In this document: positions 17,027 through 26,336 of the stretch, piece by piece
Layout of the letters: each line of letters begins with the position of its first letter
How positions within the stretch are numbered: the first letter of the stretch is position 1
Source of the DNA: Deltaproteobacteria bacterium UBA4427
GTDB lineage: Bacteria > Myxococcota_A > UBA9160 > UBA4427
Length of the DNA: 64,000 nucleotides
Assembly (NCBI GenBank): GCA_002390675.1
Contig: DGPZ01000143.1
Span: 1 to 64,000 of the forward strand
Direction of reading: 5' to 3'
Position numbers and translations under genes: made by a program
Notes under the pieces: model-generated
Seen by the model: only the letters and a program-made list of their open reading frames with translations
Database searches by the model: none
What the model was told of the DNA's origin: nothing

Positions 17027-18970
17027 TTAGTCGGCATTTTCCAGACGTGGGCGACATGCTAGGGCGAAGAGCGCCACGACGATCAGCGCACTCGCCAGGC
17101 TGAGTAGATCAGCGGCCTGATAGTCAGCAGAGCCCGCGCTGACTCCGAACCCAATGAGGGCTGCTACGCCAACGCCGACGAGCGCTTCTCCGGCAACAAC
17201 CCCTGAAGCGAAAAGCACGCCGGGCGAAGCACCTCGATCAGCGTCGGTCTCTGTGACGCCGCGCTTGCGGGTAAACCATTCGATTAAGCCACCGATCAGA
17301 ATCGGAATTGCGAGACCGAAGGGAAGGTAGAGCCCGACGGCAACCGGCATTAGATGCATCCGGAAATCACTGTCGCGGCTTGCTAGAGCGGCATCCAGCA
17401 ACAAGACTGCGATGCCGATCGCTGCCCCGAGACCCACAAGTCCCCAAGGCAGGGCTTCCCCGCCGAAGAAGCCTCGCGCGAGGCTGGCGAATAGACTCGC
17501 TTGCGGGGCGGCGAGCTCTCGAGATCCGATCCCGTAGGCATCGTGCAAAAGCTGCAAGACCGGAGCCATCACCACGGCGGCCACGACCACGCCCGCGAGC
17601 TGCATGCGCTGCTGCTTGTGAGGAGTGGCTCCGACGATCGAACCCGTTTTCAGATCATTACAGACATCGCCAGCCGTACATGCCGCGCAGCACACGATCG
17701 CAGCGACGCCGAGCGTCGCGACCATTCCCTGCACCCCGTCGTATCCGAAGAGCCAGAGTAGGCCCCCGGTCATCAGCACTGCCGTGATGGTCATACCTGA
17801 AACGGGACTATTGCTGTTGCCTACAAGTCCAACGATATAGCTCGCGACCCCAACGAAGAAGAAGCACGCGACCAGCATGATCACGGCGGAGAGTGCGGCA
17901 ATAGCAACATCCTGCGTGAAGTGTACGTAGAGCCCAAAGACCAAAATTGCTGCCACCGACGCAAAGCCGATCACCTGTCGCGGGGGAAGGTCGGGATTAT
18001 CCCCCTCCCGATCGATCTGCCCGCCCCACTCACTCCGCAGCTCAGCCACAGCGCGAACGAGTCCTTTGCGAATGCGGAACAATGCGGATACTCCCCCCAC
18101 CGCCATCGCCCCGACGCCGACATAACGGACACCCTTCGACCAAAGCGTCCACGCACGTTCGGTCGCTCCGCCCTCGAAAGAATCCGCCAGGGCTTCCGCT
18201 AGAGCGGCCGACTCCGGCGCCAGCAGCGCAACGCCATCCGGTGCTAAGGGGATCAAGATCCACCAACCGAGAGCGCCGCCGAGAAAGAGTTGGACAGCAA
18301 CTTCGAGGCGAACAATGTACCCGACGGCCAGCAAGGCCGGGGACATGTCGGCCCCTAAGAAGATCACCCGCGACCCTCCGATCGCTGCGGCCCCTTCTAG
18401 AGAGCCTTTCAGCACGCCGAAGAAACTCACGCCTAGCTTAACGACCGCGCCTAATAATCCACCGCGCAGCACGCGGGCCCCGCCGTCGTCCGCACCACCG
18501 CCTTGCCCGTCCGTGACGCCGGCCTGGAGAACCGAGGAGCAGGCTACGCCTTCGGGGTAGGGAAGCTCCGGGCTATCCTCGATAAACACCCGCCGCATGG
18601 GGATCATAAAGAGTACGCCTATCCATCCACCTGAGATGGCTATGAGCGTTGTCGGCCAGAATTCAAATTCAGTCCACACTCCGATTAAGAGCAAAGCGGG
18701 AACGGTGAATAGAATGCCTGCTGCGAGAGACTCTCCAGCAGAGGCTGCCGTCTGCACCTGATTGGCTTCCAGGACAGTGCCCCCTCGAAAGACTCGACGC
18801 AGCAATAACATCGCTACAACCGCCGCCGGGATCGAAGCAGAGACCGTCATCCCAACCTTCAAACCGAGGTAGACGTTCGCCGCCCCCAAAACCATTGCGA
18901 GTCCAAGCCCTAGTCCAATCGCTCGAACCGAAAGCTCTGCTGTCTGTTCACGCTGCTCAACCTGCGCCAC
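17027..18970 (-). CDS. OPT-family oligopeptide transporter
   Basis: A 647-residue polytopic protein of the OPT/YSL superfamily with about 14-16 hydrophobic segments. Landmarks are the N-terminal 'ANVYLGLKVGMTVSASIPAAV', 'EANQVQTAASAGESLAAGILFTVPALLLIG', 'LPYPEGVACSSVLQAG' and 'GNSNSPVSGMTITAVLMTGGLLW'. Family members import peptides or metal-chelate complexes with protons. The start is GTG (18968-18970) with GGGGGA upstream. It stands alone and is divergent from the PEP-CTERM gene; the shared 338-bp gap (18971-19308) contains no gene I can support. Confidence 0.93.
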   Translation of the reverse strand: MAQVEQREQTAELSVRAIGLGLGLAMVLGAANVYLGLKVGMTVSASIPAAVVAMLLLRRVFRGGTVLEANQVQTAASAGESLAAGILFTVPALLLIGVWTEFEFWPTTLIAISGGWIGVLFMIPMRRVFIEDSPELPYPEGVACSSVLQAGVTDGQGGGADDGGARVLRGGLLGAVVKLGVSFFGVLKGSLEGAAAIGGSRVIFLGADMSPALLAVGYIVRLEVAVQLFLGGALGWWILIPLAPDGVALLAPESAALAEALADSFEGGATERAWTLWSKGVRYVGVGAMAVGGVSALFRIRKGLVRAVAELRSEWGGQIDREGDNPDLPPRQVIGFASVAAILVFGLYVHFTQDVAIAALSAVIMLVACFFFVGVASYIVGLVGNSNSPVSGMTITAVLMTGGLLWLFGYDGVQGMVATLGVAAIVCCAACTAGDVCNDLKTGSIVGATPHKQQRMQLAGVVVAAVVMAPVLQLLHDAYGIGSRELAAPQASLFASLARGFFGGEALPWGLVGLGAAIGIAVLLLDAALASRDSDFRMHLMPVAVGLYLPFGLAIPILIGGLIEWFTRKRGVTETDADRGASPGVLFASGVVAGEALVGVGVAALIGFGVSAGSADYQAADLLSLASALIVVALFALACRPRLENAD

Positions 18971-19308
18971 GCCAATCCCCCAATGAGGGAAGTGAACTAG
19001 GGCCTAAGTGGTTTTGCAACTGAACCGGAACATTCGACCCGCAGACACCACCTACCGACCAATAAACACGCCCGCTCTCACCTCGTAGAAATGGCGCGGC
19101 AGCCCTTATGCAAGAGAGCCGCAATCCGATAATTCTCTCGGGAAAACGACTCTTTTTCGCTCTTAATGACTACTCATTTTACGAGGAATCGAGAGTCGGT
19201 TCCACCAAATTTGTCCAAAGCAACATCTCTCTATTAAAGGGAACGTGGCTTGGACTTGACCGAAGCGCTGGCCACCCTTGGCCGACGAACGCAGAACGGA
19301 AAACAGCT
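18971..19308. other. Divergent intergenic region, no gene seen
   Basis: This gap separates the OPT transporter (minus) and the PEP-CTERM gene (plus). The PEP-CTERM frame stays open back to 19108, but the added residues have no signal-peptide character. It is more AT-rich than its flanks around 19130-19240, as expected for promoters, but I cannot assign -35/-10 or sigma-54 elements with confidence. Confidence 0.4.
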
Positions 19309-19833
19309 ATGAATAAATCTTTTCAATTCCCGCGCCTCGTGCGCCCAGCCATGCTTTGGGCAGCGTGCGGATTACTCGCATTGGCGAGCTCCGCTCAGGC
19401 AGTTTACGTCGAGCTAGCAGACGACGGCGTATATCATGAGATGTCGGTTCGAACCGAAACTCAGATACAGAAGATCAACATCTCCATTTTCGGTGGTGGC
19501 ACGATGGACTTCGCGGTCACGAAGAACGTGTATGAGTTCACTGACGGACCCGTGATGCTTCGCGCTGTAATGATTCAGGGATCTTCGGCTCCCATCATGC
19601 TTAATGGCCTTGATGACACGACTTGGCTCACGAAGAACGATGCTGAATGGGTTCCGAAATTGATCACATCGATCGAAACTGACACATTCGGCTTCCATGC
19701 CGCACAATCCAAGATCGGGGTAGAGATCGATCCCATGCAGAGCCCGAGCAACCCGATTCCCGAGCCCGGTGCGGCCCTGCTCTTCGCCGCCGGACTGGGT
19801 GTCGTATCTGCTGGAACGCGACGTTCGGACTAA
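19309..19833 (+). CDS. PEP-CTERM sorting domain protein
   Basis: A 174-residue secreted protein. The signal peptide spans about residues 1-31 and ends in 'SAQA'. The body has no enzyme motif. The C-terminus is the full PEP-CTERM tripartite signal: Pro-Glu-Pro at 151-153, a hydrophobic helix 'GAALLFAAGLGVVSAG', and a basic end 'TRRSD'. Proteins with this tail are processed by an exosortase (EpsH/XrtA type) and exported to the envelope or biofilm matrix. No exosortase lies in the window. ATG 19309 with GGAAAA upstream is preferred over the open frame from 19108. Confidence 0.88.
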   Translation: MNKSFQFPRLVRPAMLWAACGLLALASSAQAVYVELADDGVYHEMSVRTETQIQKINISIFGGGTMDFAVTKNVYEFTDGPVMLRAVMIQGSSAPIMLNGLDDTTWLTKNDAEWVPKLITSIETDTFGFHAAQSKIGVEIDPMQSPSNPIPEPGAALLFAAGLGVVSAGTRRSD

Positions 19834-19851
19834 CACCCCTGTCACATTTGA

Positions 19852-19930
19852 CTTCGCGGAGCTTTAGCTTCGCGCAGCTTTAGCTTCCCGGAGCTGTGGC
19901 TTCGCGCAGCTTTAGCTCCACGAAAGTTAG
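19852..19930 (+). repeat. 16-bp tandem repeat, about five units
   Basis: Starting 19 bases after the PEP-CTERM stop, a 16-base unit of form CTTCGCGCAGCTTTAG repeats head to tail at 19852, 19868, 19884 and 19900, with a degenerate 15-base unit at 19916. Units 2 and 4 are identical; unit 1 differs by one base and unit 3 by several. A 16-base period is not a multiple of three, so it is unlikely to be coding. Confidence 0.85.
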
Positions 19931-19976
19931 CCATCGCGCAGCACCAAGGTTCCCCACGTCCCCTTTCACTGCATGG

Positions 19977-20378
19977 TTACTCCTCACCAACCGCGTTTGC
20001 ATGATGCGATGTATCCAGGCCAGCTTCGCGGATCTCGCATTGTTCACACCGCTGCGTGGCGCTTCCGTCCTTTCCCATGCTCGTGCTGCCTGCACCGATG
20101 CTGCGAGGCACTGCCGAGCCCCCCTCTCCAAGCATCCCAAAGCGCCGTAGGTGGTATCGGACCGTCGACCGGTCTTTACCGATTCGCCTTCCTATCTCGG
20201 CGATGTTTCCTCGGGTCTCCACGAGCAAGCTCTCGAGTTGCAAACACAGCTCGCGGCGGCCAATTTCCCTAGCCTCGGCCGCAGTCATGAGTCGCTTAAT
20301 AGGTGCGTCTGTTTCGATACGAAAACTATCTGCCAAGCGTCGATCCCCCGCGGAGAGAAGCTTGACATGACGCTGCAT
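19977..20378 (-). CDS. Small Fis-type helix-turn-helix protein
   Basis: A 133-residue protein. Residues about 45-80 ('LESLLVETRGNIAEIGRRIG' then 'KDRSTVRYHLRRFGML') match the Fis/HTH_8 DNA-binding helix-turn-helix that ends NtrC-type activators. The N-terminal part carries no AAA+ or receiver domain, and the C-terminal 50 residues are low-complexity and unlike a folded domain. It may be a stand-alone regulator or the surviving C-terminal end of a larger activator whose front was lost. The gene continues toward the 16-bp repeat array. Confidence 0.55.
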   Translation of the reverse strand: MQRHVKLLSAGDRRLADSFRIETDAPIKRLMTAAEAREIGRRELCLQLESLLVETRGNIAEIGRRIGKDRSTVRYHLRRFGMLGEGGSAVPRSIGAGSTSMGKDGSATQRCEQCEIREAGLDTSHHANAVGEE

Positions 20379-20492
20379 CAGATGGCTTTCAAACCGACGT
20401 ATCTTTTCACGACGTCAGGGCCACTCACAAGTTGCTAGCATTCGGCTCGCTCCTTTCCCGCCTTTCGGTGGGTGATCATTTAGAGTGGACTC

Positions 20493-21356
20493 ATGCACAC
20501 TACGCCCCCCAACGATATCGAAATTCGTGGCCTATCCGGCGCCCTTGGCGCTGAGATTCTAGGTATGGACCTCTCGCGACCACTCTCCGGAGCCGAAACG
20601 GAGCTGCTGCTCAACTCCTTCTACAGGTACGGCGTGCTGTGCATCCGCGACCAGAAGCTCACCTACGACAGCCAAATCGCGCTCGCAAGGATCTTCGGTA
20701 CGCCCGACGTGCATCCGATCGCCAACGGGATGGAAGAATACCCAGAGCTGATCCGGGTCATGAAGCCCGCGGGCGAGCAGGCGTTCTTCGGGACCTCCTG
20801 GCATACCGACAACAGCTTCTTCGAGCGCCCGAGCAGCGTGACGGTCCTCTACGGATCAGAGATTCCGCCAGTTGGCGGCGACACGGTCTACGCCTCTATG
20901 GAGCGCGCGTGGGAGCTGCTGTCCGAGCCCCTCAAGGCATTCCTTGAGCCCCTTGAGGCAGTCCATAGTGCACGGGAAGCATTCGACCCACGGACGACCG
21001 GCGATGCCAAATATAATGGCGAAACGGCGATCACGTACACCTACAGCGACGCAATTTACGAAGAGACCGTGCACCCGGTCGTGCGCACGCATCCCATAAC
21101 GGGTCGCAAGAGTCTCTACGTGAACGAGATGTTCACGCAGCAGATCGTCGGACTCTCAAAGCCTGAAAGCGACGGATTGCTGGCGATGCTCTACCAAGTC
21201 TCGACACGTCCGGAACTGACCTGCCGCGTCCGCTGGGAGGCCGGTACGGTCACAATCTGGGACAATCGATGGCTGCAGCACTACGCGATCGACGACTACC
21301 CTGACCACGACCGGCTCATGTACCGCGTAACAATCACGGGCGAGCGGCCGGCCTAA
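20493..21356 (+). CDS. TauD/TfdA-family Fe(II)/2-oxoglutarate dioxygenase (copy 2)
   Basis: A 287-residue homologue of the enzyme at 4896. The iron ligands are H104-x-D106 ('TSWHTDNSF') and H263 ('WLQHYAIDDY'), with Arg274 or Arg278 for 2-oxoglutarate. 'RTHPITGRKSLYVNEMFTQ' is the conserved substrate-side motif. The N-terminus 'IRGLSGALGAEILGMDLSRPL' is the standard TauD start, so ATG 20493 is secure. It probably opens an S- or O-linked small molecule by hydroxylation. It is monocistronic, convergent with the ExbD gene. Confidence 0.92.
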   Translation: MHTTPPNDIEIRGLSGALGAEILGMDLSRPLSGAETELLLNSFYRYGVLCIRDQKLTYDSQIALARIFGTPDVHPIANGMEEYPELIRVMKPAGEQAFFGTSWHTDNSFFERPSSVTVLYGSEIPPVGGDTVYASMERAWELLSEPLKAFLEPLEAVHSAREAFDPRTTGDAKYNGETAITYTYSDAIYEETVHPVVRTHPITGRKSLYVNEMFTQQIVGLSKPESDGLLAMLYQVSTRPELTCRVRWEAGTVTIWDNRWLQHYAIDDYPDHDRLMYRVTITGERPA

Positions 21357-21398
21357 AGCCCAACTGGCCTGGCTCAGCTTCCCTCCGCTTGGACCTAC

Positions 21399-21800
21399 TC
21401 AGCCGCCGTCGGCGGCGATCGCGATCTGAGAGACGCCCGCGGCTTTCGCCGCGTCCATCACCGCGTTCAGAAGATGATTCTGGGACTTCCGGTCGGCCTG
21501 AACGACAATGGCACCCTGAGGGTTCTCTCCATGAAGTCGCTCTATGTTCGAGCGCAGGTTGCGTGGATCGACCTGGCGTCGATCGATCCAGATCTGACCG
21601 TTCTCTGTGATCGCGATCAGGATATTGCCCTTGTCTTTCGACACCGCAGTTTGAGCAGGCGGACGAATGACGTCGACGCCAGCTTCCTTGACGAAGGACG
21701 CTGTAACGATGAAGAAAATCAACATAATGAACACGACGTCCAGCATGGGGGTCATGTTCACTTCGCTCTGCGCGGATTCGCGCATTCGGTTCCCGCGCAT
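21399..21800 (-). CDS. ExbD/TolR-family biopolymer transport protein, orphan
   Basis: A 133-residue protein with the ExbD/TolR layout: a short cytoplasmic tail ending 'EVNMTPMLDVVFIMLIFFIVTASF', one membrane helix carrying the conserved Asp of the proton path, and a periplasmic domain ending 'NAVMDAAKAAGVSQIAIAAD'. It would use the proton gradient with an ExbB/TolQ partner to drive TonB or TolA. Start 21800 has GAGGAGG at good spacing; the frame opens 12 codons earlier. No ExbB, TolQ or TonB gene is adjacent or elsewhere in the window. Confidence 0.93.
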   Translation of the reverse strand: MRGNRMRESAQSEVNMTPMLDVVFIMLIFFIVTASFVKEAGVDVIRPPAQTAVSKDKGNILIAITENGQIWIDRRQVDPRNLRSNIERLHGENPQGAIVVQADRKSQNHLLNAVMDAAKAAGVSQIAIAADGG

Positions 21801-21966
21801 CGATCGGGCCTCCTCGACTAGGGGTCTGGGGGGCACAGGCTAGGCTCCGCGCCCGCTGCTAGCAAGGCTTGCGAAGCGGACCGTTCATCTTCTCTAGACA
21901 CCGCTTGAGTTGACGGTTCTTGAGTGCCGCCGGAGGCTCTTCTGGGCGCAGCGAATGCTCCCCGAT

Positions 21967-24210
21967 TCAGTGACTCAAGAAGATCGGTGACGACCAGGCA
22001 TGTTCCTGGTTCTCCGAGAGGCAGTCGTCGTGAGGCGAAGTTCGGTCGTCCTCGTAACAGGGATTGACCTCAATGCAGCGCCCCTCGTCGTCATATTGGC
22101 ATCGGAACCCGCCCGTATTCACAGCCAGCGTCGACGCCTGAATCGCGCGCGCGTAGTAGATCACTTCGCGGCCGCTCGCAGCCTCTAAAGCGAATTCAGG
22201 ATCACTCCACTCGGCGAGACACTCCTCGGAGCCCTCCTCGCACTCAAAGACCCGCCACGGATCCTCGATCAGAGAACCGATCGGCTCATCCTCGCCCGCC
22301 TGTGCCCGAATTCGGACGATCTCCAGGCGATCGATCGTGTGTCGACGATCGCTCGGGTGATAACACTCGCCAAGGCAGATCGACATCAGCCGCTCCGGGC
22401 CCATCGCGTCCGAAACAAATTCCGGACAGCCGGGTTTCTGCTCAAACGCACCCGCCGCCGACACCCTGAACGTCGGTGCATCGCTCTGTCCGGCGACGAT
22501 CGAACCCATGGGCGCCTCGCCCTGGGGCCCATTCACGAGGTCGAACCAAAGCAAGATTCGGTCCCCTGAGGTCGCGTAGACCTCCCGCGCTTGAAAGGCA
22601 TCCCAGATCGATTCGCGGGCGCGGGACTCGGCGTGTACCCCCGCCAACCCACCCGTCATCAGGAACGAAGCCCCGCGCTCCGTATGGCGACGCCCCGCGA
22701 GCGGCACTTCATCCAAGGTCATCTTGCGGCTGCGCGCGACGGGCTCTTCTCCTCGGTCAAGAAGTACCCGTGTGACCGAAGACCGCGACAGCGACTCAGT
22801 ATTCTCGAGTCGTCCGAATTCTTTAAATCCGTTCCCGGGGCGCGAATCATGGGTATCGCTCGCGCCGATCAGCCCAAATCGGTAGGCGAGTTCCTCTCCC
22901 GATTTCTCGTCATTCGATCGCAGCGCCAGCGCGTTCTGAGCCGAACCGCCGGGCCTATGCGACAAAGGCGGGTTAAAACAATCGCGACACTGATCGCAGT
23001 CTAGCCAATCGTCGACATCTGCAGCAGGGACTGTTAGGTGCCCCGCAGCTCCTGCCGCTAGATAGATCTCGCGCGCTTCCTCCTCACGCTCTTCGCAGCC
23101 AGGTGCGTTTGGATCTGCACTCGTCTCATCTTCGTTTTCGCAGCGATCTCGAATGATCTCCCCTGCCCTCCAACAGCAGGAAAGATAATCACCGGTCGGC
23201 GCCGGGCATTCGAATGCATCATCCCCCGCCGCGAAAGCACCGGGCCAGTCACGATAGGACTCAGCATTCCCGTGCCCCGAGTAGAGCTCCATCAGGATCT
23301 GGCGATCGGGATCGTGTTGCCCCGCCTTAAGTTCTTTCGAAAGATCGAAACCGCGAGGCGTCATCAATCCCCAGCTCGTGCCGTGCGGAATCACAATCGA
23401 GGGAGTGCCCCAAGCATCGAGCTTGTCGTGTAGCTCTCGCGGATCCGCCGCAACTTCATGACAATCGAGCGGGAGATCTTTCGTACCCACGCCGGGTTCG
23501 CAGTAAGGCACTGCGGCAACTTCTTCGGCGTAGAGCGCATAGTCCGCGTAGAGCTGACGCTTCGAAAAATCGATCAGCGAGAAGAGCATCTGGCCCACCA
23601 ATGGAATCGCGGCGACGCGAAAATCGGGTCGCGGGGCGGCGATCGGCCTGCTCGGGACCTTCTCGCGTTCGGTCTCAAGCAGGATCACGTTTTTGTGGCC
23701 GTAGTGGGTCTCTGGCGTGTTTCCCACCTGCGACCATTCCCATCCAAGAAATGCAACAGAATCGGGATCGCGGGGATCACCCGCGCGGTCATTGCACTGG
23801 TTGATCGCGTCGATCGTCTCACTCCAATGCTGCGGACTGATTCCTTCGGCGTGATCGTTAATGCTCCAGAAATCGAGGTCTGCACAGAGTCGAGCGAAGT
23901 CGCAGGCGTCTGCTGGCGGATGCAAGCCGCTGCCACCCATCATAGGCAGGCTTGTTAAAAATGCGTCCGGGGAAAACGTCGTGTGCACGTGGAGATCCCC
24001 AAAGAGGATCTGTTTGCGGGCGCCGATCGAAGCCGCTGCGCGCGCCTCGACTTGGCGCGTGGCTCGGGCCTTCACCACTTCTTCGGGCAACTCAATGTCG
24101 AGAGAGGTGCCTGGTCCCTGATGTTCCCCGGAACACCCGATCGAAACTAACAGAATCAGAAAAACGGTCGAAGTCAGAAATGACAGGGCCCGGCCGTTTT
24201 GCGGAATCAA
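21967..24210 (-). CDS. DUF3604 lipoprotein (PHP-like)
   Basis: A 747-residue protein. A hydrophobic segment followed by Cys26 ('LLVSIGCSGE') makes it a likely lipoprotein. The DUF3604 signature 'LFGDLHVHTTFSPDA' with its H-x-H pair, followed by 'LDFWSINDHAEG' and 'GASDTHDSRPG', suggests a metal-binding PHP-like phosphoesterase fold; activity is not established for the family. Many paired cysteines in the second half point to an extracytoplasmic site. The start is taken as TTG 24210 overlapping the upstream TGA (TTGA), since the longer frame would overlap the preceding gene by 73 bp. Confidence 0.87.
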   Translation of the reverse strand: MIPQNGRALSFLTSTVFLILLVSIGCSGEHQGPGTSLDIELPEEVVKARATRQVEARAAASIGARKQILFGDLHVHTTFSPDAFLTSLPMMGGSGLHPPADACDFARLCADLDFWSINDHAEGISPQHWSETIDAINQCNDRAGDPRDPDSVAFLGWEWSQVGNTPETHYGHKNVILLETEREKVPSRPIAAPRPDFRVAAIPLVGQMLFSLIDFSKRQLYADYALYAEEVAAVPYCEPGVGTKDLPLDCHEVAADPRELHDKLDAWGTPSIVIPHGTSWGLMTPRGFDLSKELKAGQHDPDRQILMELYSGHGNAESYRDWPGAFAAGDDAFECPAPTGDYLSCCWRAGEIIRDRCENEDETSADPNAPGCEEREEEAREIYLAAGAAGHLTVPAADVDDWLDCDQCRDCFNPPLSHRPGGSAQNALALRSNDEKSGEELAYRFGLIGASDTHDSRPGNGFKEFGRLENTESLSRSSVTRVLLDRGEEPVARSRKMTLDEVPLAGRRHTERGASFLMTGGLAGVHAESRARESIWDAFQAREVYATSGDRILLWFDLVNGPQGEAPMGSIVAGQSDAPTFRVSAAGAFEQKPGCPEFVSDAMGPERLMSICLGECYHPSDRRHTIDRLEIVRIRAQAGEDEPIGSLIEDPWRVFECEEGSEECLAEWSDPEFALEAASGREVIYYARAIQASTLAVNTGGFRCQYDDEGRCIEVNPCYEDDRTSPHDDCLSENQEHAWSSPIFLSH

Positions 24211-26183
24211 GGCTTGTACCAAATGGGGGAAGTCCAGGCGCGCTCCTGAATGATCGGTTCGTGATCCGCCCGGCAGCATCCTTCGTACCCCGAAGTCACT
24301 GTCGATAGATCCTCACAATTCACACCCGCCGCGACACAAAGATGCTGACTCCATCTACAGGTGGGGTTCTCGACCACCCGTGCGTAATAGAAGGCATTCT
24401 GCTCCGCTTCAAAGTCTCGGTCGCGCCAGACGCTGCAGAGTTGCGTCGCACCGTCACCCTTCTGCTCGCATGTAGAGGGGTCGACGCTCGCGCGGTTTTT
24501 CTCGCCCGCTACGTCGATGACCTGTTCTTTCATCTCACCATCTTCGACCCAGCCCTTCACGATTTGAATTCGCTGGAGCGCGGTGCCCGGAGAACCGTCG
24601 GTTCCCGGGTCCTGCATCGCCCAAACCGCGAAGCGCGGATCACCGTCACCTTCTTTGCGGTCTGGAAGATCGCCCCCCATAGGTACGCCTGCGTCGTAGC
24701 CCTGTGCTGCGAAGTCTTCCCCTTTACACATGCTCTTTGGAAGGTCCCAGCCTCCGAAGAAACGTACGATCGGGCGTGTACCACTCGTGCCGTAGGTCTC
24801 CCGACGGGTCATCGCGGCAAAGATCGAGTCGCGACTGTTTTCTTCCGCCCACACGACCGCCAAACCACCGGGATTGAATTCGAGATCATCGGGAAGACCG
24901 ACGGTCCTTCGAATTCCGGCACCGCCATGCCCTTTCGCTTCGTCTTCCGCGACGAGCCCGGGGGCGCCAAGATGCGTATCCGTGCTGGCAATAATCCCGT
25001 ATTTGAGAGGGTTCACGCCAAGTTCGCTCTCAAGCTTCACGCCCTTTTGCAGCGCGCCACGAACGAATGCACGGGAGTCGGGTGTTAGGTCCGACGTATC
25101 GTTCCCAAGTACCGTGTTGAGACCTTCATCCGCGACGCGGCCCACGCCGGCAAAGCTGTTATAGGCGAGTTTCTCAAAGCCACAGAGCTCGTCATTCGAA
25201 TGCCCGGGCAGACATTCTGAGTCGCCCTTGTGCTGCATAATCTCGACGAGCGGTTCCCATCTCTGCCGAAGCTTCGCTTCCTTTGCATCGACCTCGATGT
25301 CGATGTCCTGCGGCCCCGTCAACTTGGCCGAGGCGAACATGAGCCCCGGTCCGCTGATATTCGAGTTATGCGGGATCGTCAGTGCATCGCACCCCGGCTT
25401 TCCGTCGATGCAGTCTCGCTGCAGATGCTCCCAGAGATTATAGGCGGACGGCGTCTCGACCCAGCTCGGCGGGAGGTCCGGCACCTTCTCATTCCGGAAG
25501 ACGACGTTGCGATGAAGATTGACGCCATTGCCGACCGAAGCCGTCCACTCGTATCCGACGAAGCTGGTGAAGGAACATTCCTCGGTCCGGTCGTAGGCCT
25601 CTTCTGCTGCCAACTGAATATCGTTCCAAACAACTTTCGCTTGATCGAGGCAAAGCGAACCATCCTGCCCGCAGTAGTTGAAGCGCTTTCTTAGCATTAG
25701 CGTCCGCACCGCGAAGTACTGGAAGGTTGCCGGCTTGAACCCCTGATAGATGAAACACATATCCGAATCAAAGCCCTCGGCTCCGGGTGTCGAGCAGATG
25801 CTAATTTCGCCTAGGAGCTCTGCATGATCGGAAAGCACCGTAAAATCGAGGGGACGCCTAAGTTGCGCGGTTCGCGTGGCCATGCCGTCCGCGCCGTAGG
25901 GCTGCAGTCCGATTCGCTCGCCTTTTGCTAGTCGATAGGCGTCGCGAGGCGTATTGCGCGTGTCCTGTCCGTTCGCGTCGAAGGAGTAGACCGTGTGGAT
26001 ATGGGTATCACCAAAGAAGGGCTGCCTAAGCGGCGTAAAATGGCGACATTCCTCACGTACTTCCGAGTAGTCACGCGCCGTCTCCGGAAGCGCCGCGGCC
26101 ACCTTTGCGCCAAGTAGCAGGTCGGCCGCGAGGATCAACCCCAGAGCTAACCAGGTGCTCGTATGAATCGTCGTTTGCGTCAT
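24207..26183 (-). CDS. DUF3604 secreted protein (PHP-like), paralogue
   Basis: A 658-residue paralogue of the downstream gene. The N-terminus has a signal peptide ('LGLILAADLLLGAKVAAA'). The DUF3604 signature 'FFGDTHIHTVYSFDA' (H-x-H), 'LDFTVLSDHAELLG' and 'IASTDTHLGAPG' are all present, and the protein is cysteine-rich, consistent with periplasmic folding. Start 26183 has AGGGGAAG upstream. The pair is translationally coupled (TTGA overlap), and it diverges from the sulfatase gene across 153 bp. The pair may process phosphate or sulfate esters outside the cytoplasm; this is inferred from fold and neighbour only. Confidence 0.88.
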   Translation of the reverse strand: MTQTTIHTSTWLALGLILAADLLLGAKVAAALPETARDYSEVREECRHFTPLRQPFFGDTHIHTVYSFDANGQDTRNTPRDAYRLAKGERIGLQPYGADGMATRTAQLRRPLDFTVLSDHAELLGEISICSTPGAEGFDSDMCFIYQGFKPATFQYFAVRTLMLRKRFNYCGQDGSLCLDQAKVVWNDIQLAAEEAYDRTEECSFTSFVGYEWTASVGNGVNLHRNVVFRNEKVPDLPPSWVETPSAYNLWEHLQRDCIDGKPGCDALTIPHNSNISGPGLMFASAKLTGPQDIDIEVDAKEAKLRQRWEPLVEIMQHKGDSECLPGHSNDELCGFEKLAYNSFAGVGRVADEGLNTVLGNDTSDLTPDSRAFVRGALQKGVKLESELGVNPLKYGIIASTDTHLGAPGLVAEDEAKGHGGAGIRRTVGLPDDLEFNPGGLAVVWAEENSRDSIFAAMTRRETYGTSGTRPIVRFFGGWDLPKSMCKGEDFAAQGYDAGVPMGGDLPDRKEGDGDPRFAVWAMQDPGTDGSPGTALQRIQIVKGWVEDGEMKEQVIDVAGEKNRASVDPSTCEQKGDGATQLCSVWRDRDFEAEQNAFYYARVVENPTCRWSQHLCVAAGVNCEDLSTVTSGYEGCCRADHEPIIQERAWTSPIWYKP

Positions 26184-26336
26184 GCTTCCCCTCTCACTCA
26201 CAAAGGCTCTGCAAGTTCCGACCTCGAATGGTGGAGCTGTCCCCTTTATGCGTCAAGCAGCATTGCGCCTCGACGAGCTGCGATAGTCTGCGCGCGTACC
26301 TGCGCGGCCAAATCGCGCCCGCATTTGGAGAATTGC

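Noticed and set aside
19250..19268. Possible sigma-54 promoter (TGGCTTGGACTTGAC) before the PEP-CTERM gene
   Set aside because: The GG-to-GC spacing and bases do not fit the -24/-12 consensus.
24342..25088. 248-residue plus-strand frame opposite the second DUF3604 gene
   Set aside because: Antisense to a well-supported gene; residues show no domain and no upstream ribosome site.
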